A stretch of DNA of 64,000 bases from DASQFQ01 sp963805525 (GTDB taxonomy: Bacteria; Actinomycetota; Thermoleophilia; Solirubrobacterales; Solirubrobacteraceae), in contig CAWDUT010000006.1 of assembly GCA_963805525.1 (NCBI GenBank), forward strand, positions 1,240,001-1,304,000, in the 5' to 3' direction. The notes beneath the pieces are model-generated. The model was not told the DNA's origin. It saw only the letters and a list, made by a program, of their open reading frames with translations, and made no database searches. The position numbers and the translations under genes were made by a program. The first letter of the stretch is position 1. Each line of letters begins with the position of its first letter. Of the stretch, positions 23,806 through 31,469 are shown piece after piece.

Positions 23806-25248
23806 TCACGCCGCCGCGGCCTCGGCGACGAGCGCCGCGTCGGGCGTGATGTGCGGCGCGCGGATCGCGCCGATCAGCAGGTTCGCGACGGCGATGGCGG
23901 CCACGACGAGCATCCCGCGCTGGAAGCCCGCCGCGAGCGCATCCGGCTGCGCGGCGCCGGCGGCGACCGCCTCGCTGACGCGCGAGGTCGCGGCGCTCGT
24001 GACGAGCGCGAGCCCGGCGGCGCCGCCGATCTGGAACGCGCTGGTGACGATGCCCGACGCGGCGCCGGCCTGCTCGTGCGGGACCTCGGCGACCGCGGCG
24101 ATCTGGTTGCTGACGCCGACGAGCGGCAGGCCGAGCCCGAACACGACGAAGCCGGGGAGGAGGTCGGCGCCGTAGCCGGCGCTCGCGCCCGCGCGGCCGA
24201 GCAGCAGCAGCCCGGCGACGCCGATCGCCGACCCCGCGACGTAGACGGCGCGGGTGCCGACGCGCGTGACGAGTTGCGCTCCCACGACGGCGGACGCGAT
24301 CGCGGCGACGCCCATCGGCAGGAAGTGCACGCCGGCGTCGAGCGCGCTGTCCCCGTGCACCTGCTGCAGGTACAGCGCGGTGATGAAGAACATGCCGAGG
24401 AAGGCGGCGCCGTTGAGCCCGAGCGCGATCGTCGAGACGCTCAGGCCGCGGGTGCGAAACAGCTCCAGCGGCACGAGCGGGTCGGAGGCGCGCGACTCGA
24501 CCGCGACGAAGGCCGCGAGCAGCACGACGGCGGCGCCGAGCAGGCCGAGCACCTCGGCGGAGCCCCAGCCGGCCGCGTCGGTGCGGATGATCGCGTAGAC
24601 GAGCGCGAACAGACCCGTGCTGGCGAGCACGGCGCCGGCGAGGTCGAAGCCCTGGCCGCCGGCGCGCCGGCTCTCGGCCACGATGCGCGGCGTCGCGACC
24701 AGCCCGAGCAGCGCGAACGGGACGTTGACGAAGAAGATCCACTGCCAGCCGGCCGCGTCGACGAGCACGCCGCCGGCGACGACGCCCAGCGTGCCGCCGA
24801 TGGCGGCCAGGGCGCCCCAGACGCCGAGCGCGATGTTGCGGTCGCGGCCGGCGGGGAAGGTGACCGTCAGCAGCGCGAGCGCCGCGGGCGACAGGAGCGC
24901 GGCGCCGACGCCCTGGACGGCGCGGACCGCGACGAGCATCCCGGGGGAGGTCGCGAGCCCGCCCGCCAGCGAGGCGGTCGCGAACAGGCCGAGGCCGGCG
25001 AGGAAGACGCGGCGGCGGCCGAGGAGGTCGCTCGCCCGGCCGCCCAGCAGCAGCAGGCTGCCGAACGCGAGCGTGTAGGCGTTGACGACCCACTGGAGGC
25101 CGTCGACGGAGAACCCGAGATCGGTCTGGATCGCGGGAAGGGCGACGTTCACGATCGTGACGTCGAGGACCACCATGAACTGCGCGACGGCGAGGACGGC
25201 GAGGACGAGCCACCGCGAATTTGAGTGTTGGGATGAATGATTCATCAT
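23806..25248 (-). CDS. MFS transporter, DHA2 family, MarR-controlled
   Basis: A 480-residue, probably 14-helix multidrug pump. The helix-1 motif LDVTIVNVALPAI, motif A GRASDLLGRRRVF and the helix-5 LAAIGGTLGVVAGGVLV are all present. The start is ATG 25248 (MMNHSSQ), seven bases after a TACCTT -10 box with TTGAAT 17 bases further upstream, so the message is probably leaderless. A perfect palindrome (25232-25246) covers the first codons and a second copy covers the -35. It is divergent from a MarR gene. Substrates unknown. Confidence 0.9.
   Translation of the reverse strand: MMNHSSQHSNSRWLVLAVLAVAQFMVVLDVTIVNVALPAIQTDLGFSVDGLQWVVNAYTLAFGSLLLLGGRASDLLGRRRVFLAGLGLFATASLAGGLATSPGMLVAVRAVQGVGAALLSPAALALLTVTFPAGRDRNIALGVWGALAAIGGTLGVVAGGVLVDAAGWQWIFFVNVPFALLGLVATPRIVAESRRAGGQGFDLAGAVLASTGLFALVYAIIRTDAAGWGSAEVLGLLGAAVVLLAAFVAVESRASDPLVPLELFRTRGLSVSTIALGLNGAAFLGMFFITALYLQQVHGDSALDAGVHFLPMGVAAIASAVVGAQLVTRVGTRAVYVAGSAIGVAGLLLLGRAGASAGYGADLLPGFVVFGLGLPLVGVSNQIAAVAEVPHEQAGAASGIVTSAFQIGGAAGLALVTSAATSRVSEAVAAGAAQPDALAAGFQRGMLVVAAIAVANLLIGAIRAPHITPDAALVAEAAAA
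25232..25246. promoter_or_regulatory. MarR operator site 1
   Basis: GATGAATGATTCATC is a perfect 7-1-7 palindrome at the start of the pump gene. Its first 13 bases recur at 25271-25283. Confidence 0.7.
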
Positions 25249-25255
25249 GTGAACG

Positions 25256-25284
25256 AAGGTACAGGAACTCGATGAATGATTCAA
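25256..25284 (-). promoter_or_regulatory. pump promoter, TTGAAT-17-TACCTT
   Basis: On the minus strand TTGAAT (25284-25279) and TACCTT (25261-25256) are separated by 17 bases, and the ATG follows seven bases later. The -35 is inside operator site 2. Confidence 0.65.
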
Positions 25285-25285
25285 G
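25271..25285. promoter_or_regulatory. MarR operator site 2
   Basis: GATGAATGATTCAAG matches site 1 in 13 of 15 positions. It covers the pump -35 and abuts the MarR -35 (25288). A further half site, TTGAATGAT, follows at 25288. Site centres are 39 bases apart. Confidence 0.6.
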
Positions 25286-25287
25286 GC

Positions 25288-25316
25288 TTGAATGATATTT
25301 CTTTGTGGCCTATCAT
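25288..25316 (+). promoter_or_regulatory. marR promoter, TTGAAT-17-TATCAT
   Basis: TTGAAT (25288-25293), 17 bases, TATCAT (25311-25316). The ATG at 25327 follows ten bases later, so any leader would be only a few bases. Confidence 0.6.
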
Positions 25317-25326
25317 TCTGCTCGCG

Positions 25327-25767
25327 ATGGCTGAACTTCCGCGCGGCATCACGGACCGCCCTGCGCTGGTGATGGTCAAGCTCGGCAACGAGATCCTGGC
25401 CCGCGCCGAGGATCCGCTGGCCGCGCTCGGGCTGAGCGGGCGCCAGTACCTGATCCTCGCCGTGCTCGGCACCGACGCGCCGCCGTCCCAGCTCGAGCTT
25501 GCCGGGCTCTGCGGCCTGCTCCCGGCTCAGGTCGTGCCGGTGCTCGACGAGCTCGAACGGCGCGGGCTCGTCGCCCGCCAGCGCTCGGAGGAGGACCGCC
25601 GGCGCTCGGTGGTCCGGCTCACGCCCGCCGGCGAGGAGAGCCTGGCGAAGGCGGACGAGCTTGCCCGCTCGATCGAGGACACGCTGTTCGGCGAGCTCGA
25701 CGCGGGTGCGCGCGAGCAGCTGCACGGCACGCTCCGCGCCGCGCTGACGCGCACCACGGCCGACTAG
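25327..25767 (+). CDS. MarR family transcription regulator (pump repressor candidate)
   Basis: A 146-residue winged-helix protein. The recognition region is about residues 60-85 (LELAGLCGLLPAQVVPVLDELERRGLVAR) and the wing has the family RQRSEEDRRRSVVRLTPAG pattern. I start at MAELPRG (25327), just after the TATCAT box; an in-frame ATG at 25276 would lie inside the operator and upstream of the -10. Divergent to the DHA2 pump with palindromes between, it is almost certainly its regulator and probably its own. Ligand unknown. Confidence 0.88.
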   Translation: MAELPRGITDRPALVMVKLGNEILARAEDPLAALGLSGRQYLILAVLGTDAPPSQLELAGLCGLLPAQVVPVLDELERRGLVARQRSEEDRRRSVVRLTPAGEESLAKADELARSIEDTLFGELDAGAREQLHGTLRAALTRTTAD

Positions 25768-25768
25768 G

Positions 25769-26233
25769 TCACCACACCGGCCGCGCGTGCGAGCCGCCGC
25801 CGAACGTTGTCATGACGCGGCGGAAGGCATCGACGTCGGCGTCGCCGAGCGCAGCGCGCAGCTCGGCTTCCATGCGGTGGCTCTCGGCCAGTGCGGCGGC
25901 GCGGACGGCGTGGCCGCGGTCGGTCAGGGTGAGCCGCTTGGCCCGCCGGTCGGTCGGGTGGGGCTCGCGGGTGAGGAAGCCGCGCGCCTCCATCTCGTCG
26001 ACCACCTTGATCGCCGCCTGCTTGGTCACCCCGAGCCGCTCGGCAAGCGCGGTCAGCTCGGTCGGCGCGTCGGCAAGGGCCCGGATCACGAAGCCGAACG
26101 GCGCGCGCATGTCCTCGATACCGGCGCGTCGGACGGCGGCGTCGAGGCGGTCGGCGACCTCGCGGGTGGCTCCGACGACGAGGATCGCGAAGTCGGGTTG
26201 CACGATAGTTCGCTGTAGTTTACGATCAGCCAT
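25769..26233 (-). CDS. MarR family transcription regulator
   Basis: A 154-residue MarR protein. The helix-turn-helix is about residues 60-85 (LTALAERLGVTKQAAIKVVDEMEARGFL), followed by the wing (REPHPTDRRAKRLTLTDRG). The start chosen is ATG 26233 (MADRKLQRT); in-frame ATGs upstream (26257, 26266) overlap the divergent cupin start. The inverted repeat GTTCGCT/AGCGAAC surrounds its start, which points to self-control together with the cupin gene. It converges on the other MarR gene with one base between them. Confidence 0.86.
   Translation of the reverse strand: MADRKLQRTIVQPDFAILVVGATREVADRLDAAVRRAGIEDMRAPFGFVIRALADAPTELTALAERLGVTKQAAIKVVDEMEARGFLTREPHPTDRRAKRLTLTDRGHAVRAAALAESHRMEAELRAALGDADVDAFRRVMTTFGGGSHARPVW
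26198..26226 (+). promoter_or_regulatory. cupin promoter, TTGCAC-17-TACGAT
   Basis: TTGCAC (26198-26203) and TACGAT (26221-26226) are 17 bases apart; a start near 26233 would leave a 22-base leader containing GAAAGG before the ATG at 26256. Confidence 0.5.
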
Positions 26234-26240
26234 AGCGAAC
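26208..26240. promoter_or_regulatory. inverted repeat at the MarR/cupin divergent start
   Basis: GTTCGCT (26208-26214) and its complement AGCGAAC (26234-26240) flank 19 bases that include the cupin -10 and the first codons of the MarR gene. It is a plausible operator. Confidence 0.45.
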
Positions 26241-26255
26241 GAAAGGTTACTCCCC

Positions 26256-26624
26256 ATGCCGGTCATTCACCCCGAGCAGGCGCCGACCTTCGATGCGGGC
26301 GGCGCGACGATCACCGGGCTCGCGGCGCCCTCGCGCGGCGCCACCGACACCGCCGCCTGGCGCGTCCGCTTCTCAGGTGGCCACGCGTCGCCGCCGCACT
26401 CGCTGGACCGCGAGGAGGTGTTCGTGGTGCTCTCGGGCGCGGTGACGGCGCGCTACGCGGATCACAGCGAGACCGCGCACGCGGGCGGCGCGCTGATCGT
26501 GCCGGCGGGCGTGGAGTTCTCGGTCGGCGCGGATGGCGGGCCCGCGGAAGCGGTGTGCACGCTTCCCGTCGGCGGCACGGCGCTGCTCGCCGGCGACCGC
26601 ATCGTCCCGCCCTGGGCCGTCTAG
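26256..26624 (+). CDS. small cupin-domain protein
   Basis: A 122-residue single-domain cupin. HSLDREEVFVVLSGAVTARY contains the first motif and HAGGALIVPAGVEFSV the second, but one of the usual metal His positions in motif 2 is not obvious. The ATG at 26256 is preceded by GAAAGG. It is divergent from a MarR gene and probably controlled by it; such stand-alone cupins often respond to stress compounds, but no substrate can be suggested. Confidence 0.8.
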   Translation: MPVIHPEQAPTFDAGGATITGLAAPSRGATDTAAWRVRFSGGHASPPHSLDREEVFVVLSGAVTARYADHSETAHAGGALIVPAGVEFSVGADGGPAEAVCTLPVGGTALLAGDRIVPPWAV

Positions 26625-27736
26625 CCGGTCACGTCCGCGAAGAACGCCCGCACGTCGCCGACGAGCCGGTCCGGCTCCTCGAGCGCCGCGAAGTGGCCGC
26701 CGCGCGGCATCTCGGTCCAGCGCGCGATCGCGTAGTGGGCCTCGACCCACTCGCGCGGCGGCGAGATGATCTCGTGCGGGAACGCGGCGTAAGCGACCGG
26801 CACCTCGACGCGGCCGCGCTGGTCTCGCCCGGCCGGGTCGCGCGCGCTCTCGTAGTAGATGCGCGCGGCGCTGTCGGCGCTGCCGGGGGTGGGTGGGGCC
26901 CAGTAGAACATGAGGTTGGTCAGCAGCGTGTCGCGCCCGAAGTAGCCGATGACGTCGCCGTCGCAGTCGCTCCAGGTGCGGAACTTCTCGAGGATCCAGG
27001 CGGCGAGGCCGGCGGGTGAGTCGGACTGGCCGACCGTGAGCGAGTCGGGCTTCGTGCGCTGCAGCCGCGAGTAGGCGTCCTCGTAGGTGCGCCAGAGGCG
27101 GTACTGCTCGATCGCGTCGGCGTGCTCCGGGCCGGCGTCGGGCGGTGGCGGCGCGATCACGTAGTTGACGTGGATCCCGGCCACGCGCTCGGGATAGGCG
27201 GCGCCGAGCTTGGCGGCGAGGATCCCGCCCCAGTCGCCGCCCTGCACGCCGTAGCGCTCGTAGCCGAGCACCGACATCAGGGAGTCGAACGCGGCGGCGA
27301 TCCGCGTCACGCCCCAGCCGCGCTCGCGCGGCCTGCCGCCGAAGCCGAACCCGGGCAGCGCGGGCACGACGAGGTCGAACTGCTCGCTCAGCGGCCCGAG
27401 CAGCCGGCGGAACTCGTAGATCGAGCCCGGCCAGCCGTGGATCAGCAGCAGCGGGAAGGCGTCGGGCGCGCTCCCGCGCACGTGCCAGTAGTGGAGGTCG
27501 ACGCCGTCGACCTCGCACAGGAAGCCGGGTACCGCGTTGAGGTCCGCCTCCGCCGCGCGCCAGTCGTAGCCGTCGCGCCAGTACTCGCACAGCTCGCGGA
27601 CGGTCTCGACCTTCGCGCCGTAGTCCCACTCCGCGCCGGGGATCGGCTCGGGCCAGCGCGTGCGCGCCAGCCGCTCGCGCAGGTCGGTCAGGACGGCGTC
27701 GGGGACATCGATCTGGAAGGGGCGCGGGTCAGTCAT
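26621..27736 (-). CDS. epoxide hydrolase (EHN-type alpha/beta hydrolase)
   Basis: A 371-residue protein with the N-terminal epoxide hydrolase domain (residues about 5-110, including WDYGAKVETVRELCEYWRDGYDWR) and an alpha/beta-hydrolase core. The oxyanion-hole motif is HGWPGS at 100-105, the nucleophile Asp-168 in VQGGDWGG, and the catalytic His is near 350 in RGGHFAALEEPD. These enzymes open epoxides to diols; close relatives include juvenile-hormone-type and limonene-type hydrolases. ATG 27736 lies just before the stop of the methyltransferase upstream in transcription, so the genes form an operon. Confidence 0.9.
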   Translation of the reverse strand: MTDPRPFQIDVPDAVLTDLRERLARTRWPEPIPGAEWDYGAKVETVRELCEYWRDGYDWRAAEADLNAVPGFLCEVDGVDLHYWHVRGSAPDAFPLLLIHGWPGSIYEFRRLLGPLSEQFDLVVPALPGFGFGGRPRERGWGVTRIAAAFDSLMSVLGYERYGVQGGDWGGILAAKLGAAYPERVAGIHVNYVIAPPPPDAGPEHADAIEQYRLWRTYEDAYSRLQRTKPDSLTVGQSDSPAGLAAWILEKFRTWSDCDGDVIGYFGRDTLLTNLMFYWAPPTPGSADSAARIYYESARDPAGRDQRGRVEVPVAYAAFPHEIISPPREWVEAHYAIARWTEMPRGGHFAALEEPDRLVGDVRAFFADVTG

Positions 27737-28304
27737 CGGCCCCATCATTCCGTGCGCGGATCAACGCGTCGACGCCGGTGCCCGCCGACGCCCGCGGACG
27801 CTCCTCGGCGACGAGGATCTCCCAGCCATCGGGATCGAGCGCGGCAGCGTCCGCGACGGCGACCTGCACCTGGTTGCCGGCGGGGTGGTGGCCGACCATG
27901 AGCAGCGTCCCGCCCGGCGCGACGCCCGACGCCATCCGCCGCACCATCTCTTCGACCGAGCCGGCGACGTGGACGTAGAGGCAGACCACGAGGTCGTAGT
28001 GCCCCGGCTGCGGGGTCCAGGTCGCGAGGTCGCCCTCGATCCACTCGATCTCCGCCCCGGCGGCCTCGGCCGCGGCGCGGGCGTGGGAGAGGGCGGTCGC
28101 GGAGAAGTCGACGCCGGTGACCTGCCATCCCTGCGCCGCGAGCCAGAGCGCGTCGGAGCCTTGGCCGCAGCCGGCGTCGAGGGCGCGGCCGCGCGGCAGG
28201 TCCGCGAGCCCCGCGCGGAGGTGCGCGTTCGGCGGGCGCTCCGTGGCCCGGCTGGGAGGGACCTCCGACCACCGCTCCTCCCAGAAGTCCCGGTCGTAGG
28301 TCAT
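27729..28304 (-). CDS. class I SAM-dependent methyltransferase
   Basis: A 191-residue methyltransferase. Motif I is ALDAGCGQGSDALWLA (residues 41-56), followed by VTGVDFS and the acidic IEGDLATW. It resembles the tellurite-resistance/thiopurine-methyltransferase-like small enzymes (FWEERWSEVPPS at the start). The start ATG 28304 overlaps the acetyltransferase stop (ATGA) and its stop lies next to the epoxide hydrolase start. Substrate unknown; a detoxifying role would fit the neighbours. Confidence 0.88.
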   Translation of the reverse strand: MTYDRDFWEERWSEVPPSRATERPPNAHLRAGLADLPRGRALDAGCGQGSDALWLAAQGWQVTGVDFSATALSHARAAAEAAGAEIEWIEGDLATWTPQPGHYDLVVCLYVHVAGSVEEMVRRMASGVAPGGTLLMVGHHPAGNQVQVAVADAAALDPDGWEILVAEERPRASAGTGVDALIRARNDGADD

Positions 28305-28885
28305 CGCTCCGGCACCTCCACGCGGTCCTCGTCCCCGATCTCGCGCAGGATGCGCGCGGGCACGCCCACGGCGACGACGCCCGCCGGCAGATCCTTCGTG
28401 ACGACCGCGCCCGCACCCACCACGGTGTCCTGCCCGATGCTCACGCCGGGGCAGACGATGGCGCCGCCGCCGAGCCAGACGTTGTCGGCGATCGCGATCG
28501 GCTCGGCCGACTCCCAGCCGATCCGGCGCGGTCCGGGATCGATGGGATGCGTGGCGGTCAGCAGCTGCACCCGCGTGGCGAGCTGGCACGCGGCGCCGAT
28601 CGTGATCGGCGCGACGTCGAGCATCACGGCGCCGACGTTGACGAACGTGTCGTCGCCGATGCTGACCTCGCCGTACTCGCAGTAGAAGGGCGGGCGCACC
28701 ATGACGTTCTCGCCGACGTGCCGCAGCAGCCGGCGCAACAGCTCCCGGCGCTCGTCCCAGGCGCCCGCCGGCGCGCCGTTGAACTCCGCAAGCAGCTCCT
28801 GCGCGCGCCCGAACTCGGCCGCGCTGTCGGCGTCGCTGCCGATGTACAGCTCGCCCCGCAGCATCCGCTCTCGCATCTCGCCCAT
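28301..28885 (-). CDS. sugar O-acetyltransferase (Maa/LacA type, hexapeptide repeat)
   Basis: A 194-residue left-handed beta-helix acetyltransferase like maltose or galactoside acetyltransferase. The N-terminal MGEMRERMLRGELYI is the family opening. Hexapeptide repeats run from about residue 75 to 180, with the catalytic His in TATHPIDPGPRRIG and the VWLGGGAIVCPGVSIGQDTVVGAGAVV coil. It acetylates a sugar hydroxyl from acetyl-CoA. First gene of the acetyltransferase-methyltransferase-epoxide hydrolase operon. A TAGGCA box six bases before the ATG may give a leaderless start. Confidence 0.92.
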   Translation of the reverse strand: MGEMRERMLRGELYIGSDADSAAEFGRAQELLAEFNGAPAGAWDERRELLRRLLRHVGENVMVRPPFYCEYGEVSIGDDTFVNVGAVMLDVAPITIGAACQLATRVQLLTATHPIDPGPRRIGWESAEPIAIADNVWLGGGAIVCPGVSIGQDTVVGAGAVVTKDLPAGVVAVGVPARILREIGDEDRVEVPER

Positions 28886-28902
28886 CGCTGATGCCTACAC
28901 GA

Positions 28903-28932
28903 TGTCCAAACGCCGCGGCGAGCGGCGACGTA
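28903..28932 (+). promoter_or_regulatory. ECF-type promoter upstream of the DGPF/ECF42 remnant
   Basis: TGTCCAAA (28903-28910), 15 bases, then CGACGTACTGGTGAG (28926-28940). The same pattern with the same spacing recurs at 29955. The form TGTC...CGA(C/T)GT is close to that known for ECF42 sigma factors, whose genes sit beside DGPF-domain genes as here. Confidence 0.65.
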
Positions 28933-28979
28933 CTGGTGAGGCTCGCCTTAGGGTGCGGGCGACCGACGTTGGAGGAGCG

Positions 28980-29950
28980 ATGGCTCAGTACATGCTGCTG
29001 GTGTATGAGGAGGAGGTCGACGAGGCCGGTCAGGTCGAGCGCGACCAGGCGGTGCCGTGGTTCCTGGAGCTGCACCGCGGCCTGCGCGAGGCCGGCGTGC
29101 TCGTGAACGTGAAGGCGCTGCGGCCGCCCGAGAGCGCGACCACGCGTTCCTGGTCGCCGAGCCGACGATGGGCAAGCGGATCGTGCGCGCGAAGCGCAAG
29201 ATCGCGGAGGCGCACATCCCCTACCGGGTGCCGGCCCACGAGGAGCTGCCCGACCGCATGCGCGGCGTGCTGCAGGTCGTCTACCTGATCTTCAACGAGG
29301 GCTACGCGGCGACCGAGGGCGATCGGCTCGTGCGCGAGGAGCTGTGCGACGAGGCGATCCGGCTCGGCGAGCTGCTGTGCCGGCTGATGCCCGACGACGC
29401 CGAGGTGCGGGGGCTGCTGGCGCTGATGCTGCTGCACGACGCGCGCCGCGCCGCGCGCGTGGACGCGAGCGGGCGCTATGTCGCGCTCGACGACCAGGAC
29501 CGGTCGCTGTGGGATCAGGAGCGGATCCGCGCCGGACTGGCGGTGCTCGAGCGCGCGGTGCGCCTGCGGCGGCCGGGCAACTACCAGCTCGAGGCCGCGA
29601 TCACGGCGCTGCAGATCCAGGCCGCGGACGCCGACGCGACCGACTGGGCGCAGATCGCCGAGCTGTACGGCGCGCTCGCGCATCTCAACCCGTCGGCGGT
29701 GGTCGAGCTCAACCGCGCCGTCGTCGTCGGCCTGGCCGACGGGCCGGCCGCGGGCCTCGAGCTGATCGAGCCGCTGCTCTTCGATCCCGCGCTCGAGCGC
29801 TACCAGCCGCTGCACGCGGCGCACGCCGAGCTGCTCAGCCGAGCGGGCGACGCCGATGGGGCCGCGCGCGCGTACGAGCGCGCGATCGAGCTGACCGCCA
29901 ACGCGGTCGAGCGCGAGGAGCTCGAGCGGCGTCTCGGCAATCTGCGCTGA
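28980..29950 (+). pseudogene. fused remnant of a DGPF/YCII gene and an ECF42 sigma factor gene
   Basis: From ATG 28980 (site GGAGG) the first about 54 codons read as the N-terminus of a YCII/DGPF protein (MAQYMLLVYEEEVDEAG, FLELHRGLREAGVLV). Near 29140 the similarity switches to another frame, which reads as an ECF42 sigma factor from its region 4 recognition helix (HAFLVAEPTMGKRIVRAKRKI) through the long TPR-like C-terminal domain (VIYLIFNEGY-like segment, AAITALQIQAADADATDW) to the stop at 29948-29950. Sigma region 2 and most of region 4, plus the DGPF C-terminus, are gone, and the two parts are out of frame. The locus therefore cannot make either protein intact. Confidence 0.75.
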
Positions 29951-29954
29951 GGTG

Positions 29955-29984
29955 TGTCCAAATCGCGGTCCGGGCTGCGATGTC
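29955..29984 (+). promoter_or_regulatory. ECF-type promoter upstream of the DUF899 gene
   Basis: TGTCCAAA (29955-29962), 15 bases, then CGATGTCCTGGTGAG (29978-29992). It matches the promoter at 28903 in all eight -35-side bases and 13 of 15 on the -10 side, with the same spacing. Confidence 0.65.
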
Positions 29985-30017
29985 CTGGTGAGAGCCAAAC
30001 ACGAAAGGAGCCTCACC

Positions 30018-30101
30018 ATGCTCGATCTCGCCGTCATCACCGCAGCACTCGCGCACCAGCGCGTCACCCGCCAGTTCCCCGGCCGCCGGACCACCCGATG
30101 A
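30018..30101 (+). CDS. 27-residue leader ORF coupled to the DUF899 gene
   Basis: ATG 30018 is preceded by a strong GAAAGGAG site and opens a 27-codon frame (MLDLAVITAALAHQRVTRQF, then PGRRTTR) whose TGA overlaps the ATG of the DUF899 gene (ATGA). The DUF899 gene has no ribosome-binding site of its own, so its translation probably depends on this small frame. It may be a leader peptide or the shortened end of a former gene; no family recognised. Confidence 0.5.
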   Translation: MLDLAVITAALAHQRVTRQFPGRRTTR

Positions 30102-30769
30102 ACCTGCCGCCGATCGTCTCCGCGCAGGAGTGGCAGGCCACCTGGGAGCAGATGCTCGTCAAGGAGAAGGCGCACACGCGCGCCCGCGACGCGCTGGCCG
30201 CCGAGCGCCGGCGCATGCCGCGGATGGTCGTGGAGCAGGACTACCGCTTCGAGGGCCCGGACGGCCCGGTCGGCCTCCTCGAGCTGTTCGAGGGGCGCCG
30301 GCAGTTGATCGTCTACCGCCACTTCTTCGAGCCGGGCGTCTGCGGCTGGCCGGGGCGGGGCTGCCGCGGCTGCTCGATGATGGCCGCCCAGGACGCGCAC
30401 CCGGCGCACCTGAACGCCCGCGACACGACGCTTGCGTACGTCTCCCGCGCGCCGCAGCCCGACATCGAGCGCTGGAAGCGGCGCACGGGCTTCGACGTCC
30501 CGTGGTACACGCTCACCGACGACTTCGACACGGACTTCGGCGTCGGCGAGTGGCACGGCACCAACGCGTTCCTCCGCGACGGCGACCGCGTGTTCCGGAC
30601 CTACTTCATCAACGGCCGCGGCGACGAGGCGCTGGGGACCACGTTCAGCTACCTCGACATGACCGCGCTGGGGCGGCAGGAGGACTGGGAGGACTCACCC
30701 GAGGGCTACCCGCAGACCGGGACGCACCCCGAGTGGTGGCGGCTGCGCGGCGAGTACGAGGGGGCCTAG
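30098..30769 (+). CDS. DUF899 family thioredoxin-like protein
   Basis: A 223-residue DUF899 protein. The family text is clear: PPIVSAQEWQATWEQMLVKEK at the start, YRHFFEPG with a Cys-rich stretch after it (VCGWPGRGCRGCSMM), then YVSRAPQPDIERWKRRTGFDVPW and WHGTNAFLRDG. The fold is thioredoxin-like and the function is unproven; such genes are common in the surroundings of ECF sigma factors. It is driven by the ECF-type promoter at 29955 through the 27-codon leader. Its stop overlaps the stop of the convergent response regulator (CTAG). Confidence 0.88.
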   Translation: MNLPPIVSAQEWQATWEQMLVKEKAHTRARDALAAERRRMPRMVVEQDYRFEGPDGPVGLLELFEGRRQLIVYRHFFEPGVCGWPGRGCRGCSMMAAQDAHPAHLNARDTTLAYVSRAPQPDIERWKRRTGFDVPWYTLTDDFDTDFGVGEWHGTNAFLRDGDRVFRTYFINGRGDEALGTTFSYLDMTALGRQEDWEDSPEGYPQTGTHPEWWRLRGEYEGA

Positions 30770-31446
30770 CGCGCGACGGGCGGCGTGACGTCGGCGAGGA
30801 ACATCAGGGTCGCCTTGACGCGCTTGCTGACGTCGTCCGCGTACGCCAGCCCGAGCTTGAGGAAGATCGAGTTGATGTGCTTCTCGACGGCGCGCTTGGT
30901 CAGGAACAGCTCCTCGGCGATCGCGCTGTTGCTCTTGCCGCGGGCGATCTCCGCGAGCACGTCGCGCTCGCGGACGGTCAGGTCGTTGAGCGGGGAGCTG
31001 TCCGCGCGGCTGCGGGCGTTGACGAGCCCCTCGACGATCTTGGGGTCGATCATCGAGCCGCCGTCGACGACGGCCCGGATCGCGGTCATCAGCTCGGCAC
31101 GGTTGTGGACGCGCTCCTTGAGCAGGTACGCCCGCCGGTCGCAGCCGCGCTCGAACAGCGCGAGCGCGTACGTCGGGTCCGCAAACTGACTGAGGATCAC
31201 CACGCCGATGGCGGGGTGGCTGTCGCGCAGGTCGGTGGCGAACCGGATGCCCTCGTCCGTGTTGGTGGGCGGCATGCGGATGTCGGCGAGCACGACGTCG
31301 GGCTGCAGCTCCTCGCAGCTCTGGCGCAGCGATCCCTCGTCGGCCGCGGCGCCCACCACCTCCACGTCGGGGTCGAGGGCGAGGAGCCGCTGCACGCCTT
31401 CGCGCACGAGCAGGCTGTCCTCGCCGAGAAGGATCCGGATCGGCAT
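30766..31446 (-). CDS. NarL/FixJ family response regulator
   Basis: A 226-residue regulator. Receiver domain residues 1-125 with phospho-acceptor Asp-55 (LADIRMPP) and Lys-110 (YLLKERV); LuxR-type helix-turn-helix at about 158-215 (LTVRERDVLAEIARGKSNSAIAEEL). ATG 31446 (MPIRILLGEDS) is the receiver start; the far longer frame upstream is a shadow of the sulfatase. It follows the sulfatase by 23 bases, probably in the same operon. The NarL-type kinases at 35140 and 38218 are its likely partners. Confidence 0.92.
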   Translation of the reverse strand: MPIRILLGEDSLLVREGVQRLLALDPDVEVVGAAADEGSLRQSCEELQPDVVLADIRMPPTNTDEGIRFATDLRDSHPAIGVVILSQFADPTYALALFERGCDRRAYLLKERVHNRAELMTAIRAVVDGGSMIDPKIVEGLVNARSRADSSPLNDLTVRERDVLAEIARGKSNSAIAEELFLTKRAVEKHINSIFLKLGLAYADDVSKRVKATLMFLADVTPPVAR

Positions 31447-31469
31447 TCGAGCGACCTTAACCGGTCCGG

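Noticed and set aside
29030..30556. 508-codon open frame on the minus strand
   Set aside because: It runs through the DGPF/sigma remnant and DUF899 in antisense and shows no family.
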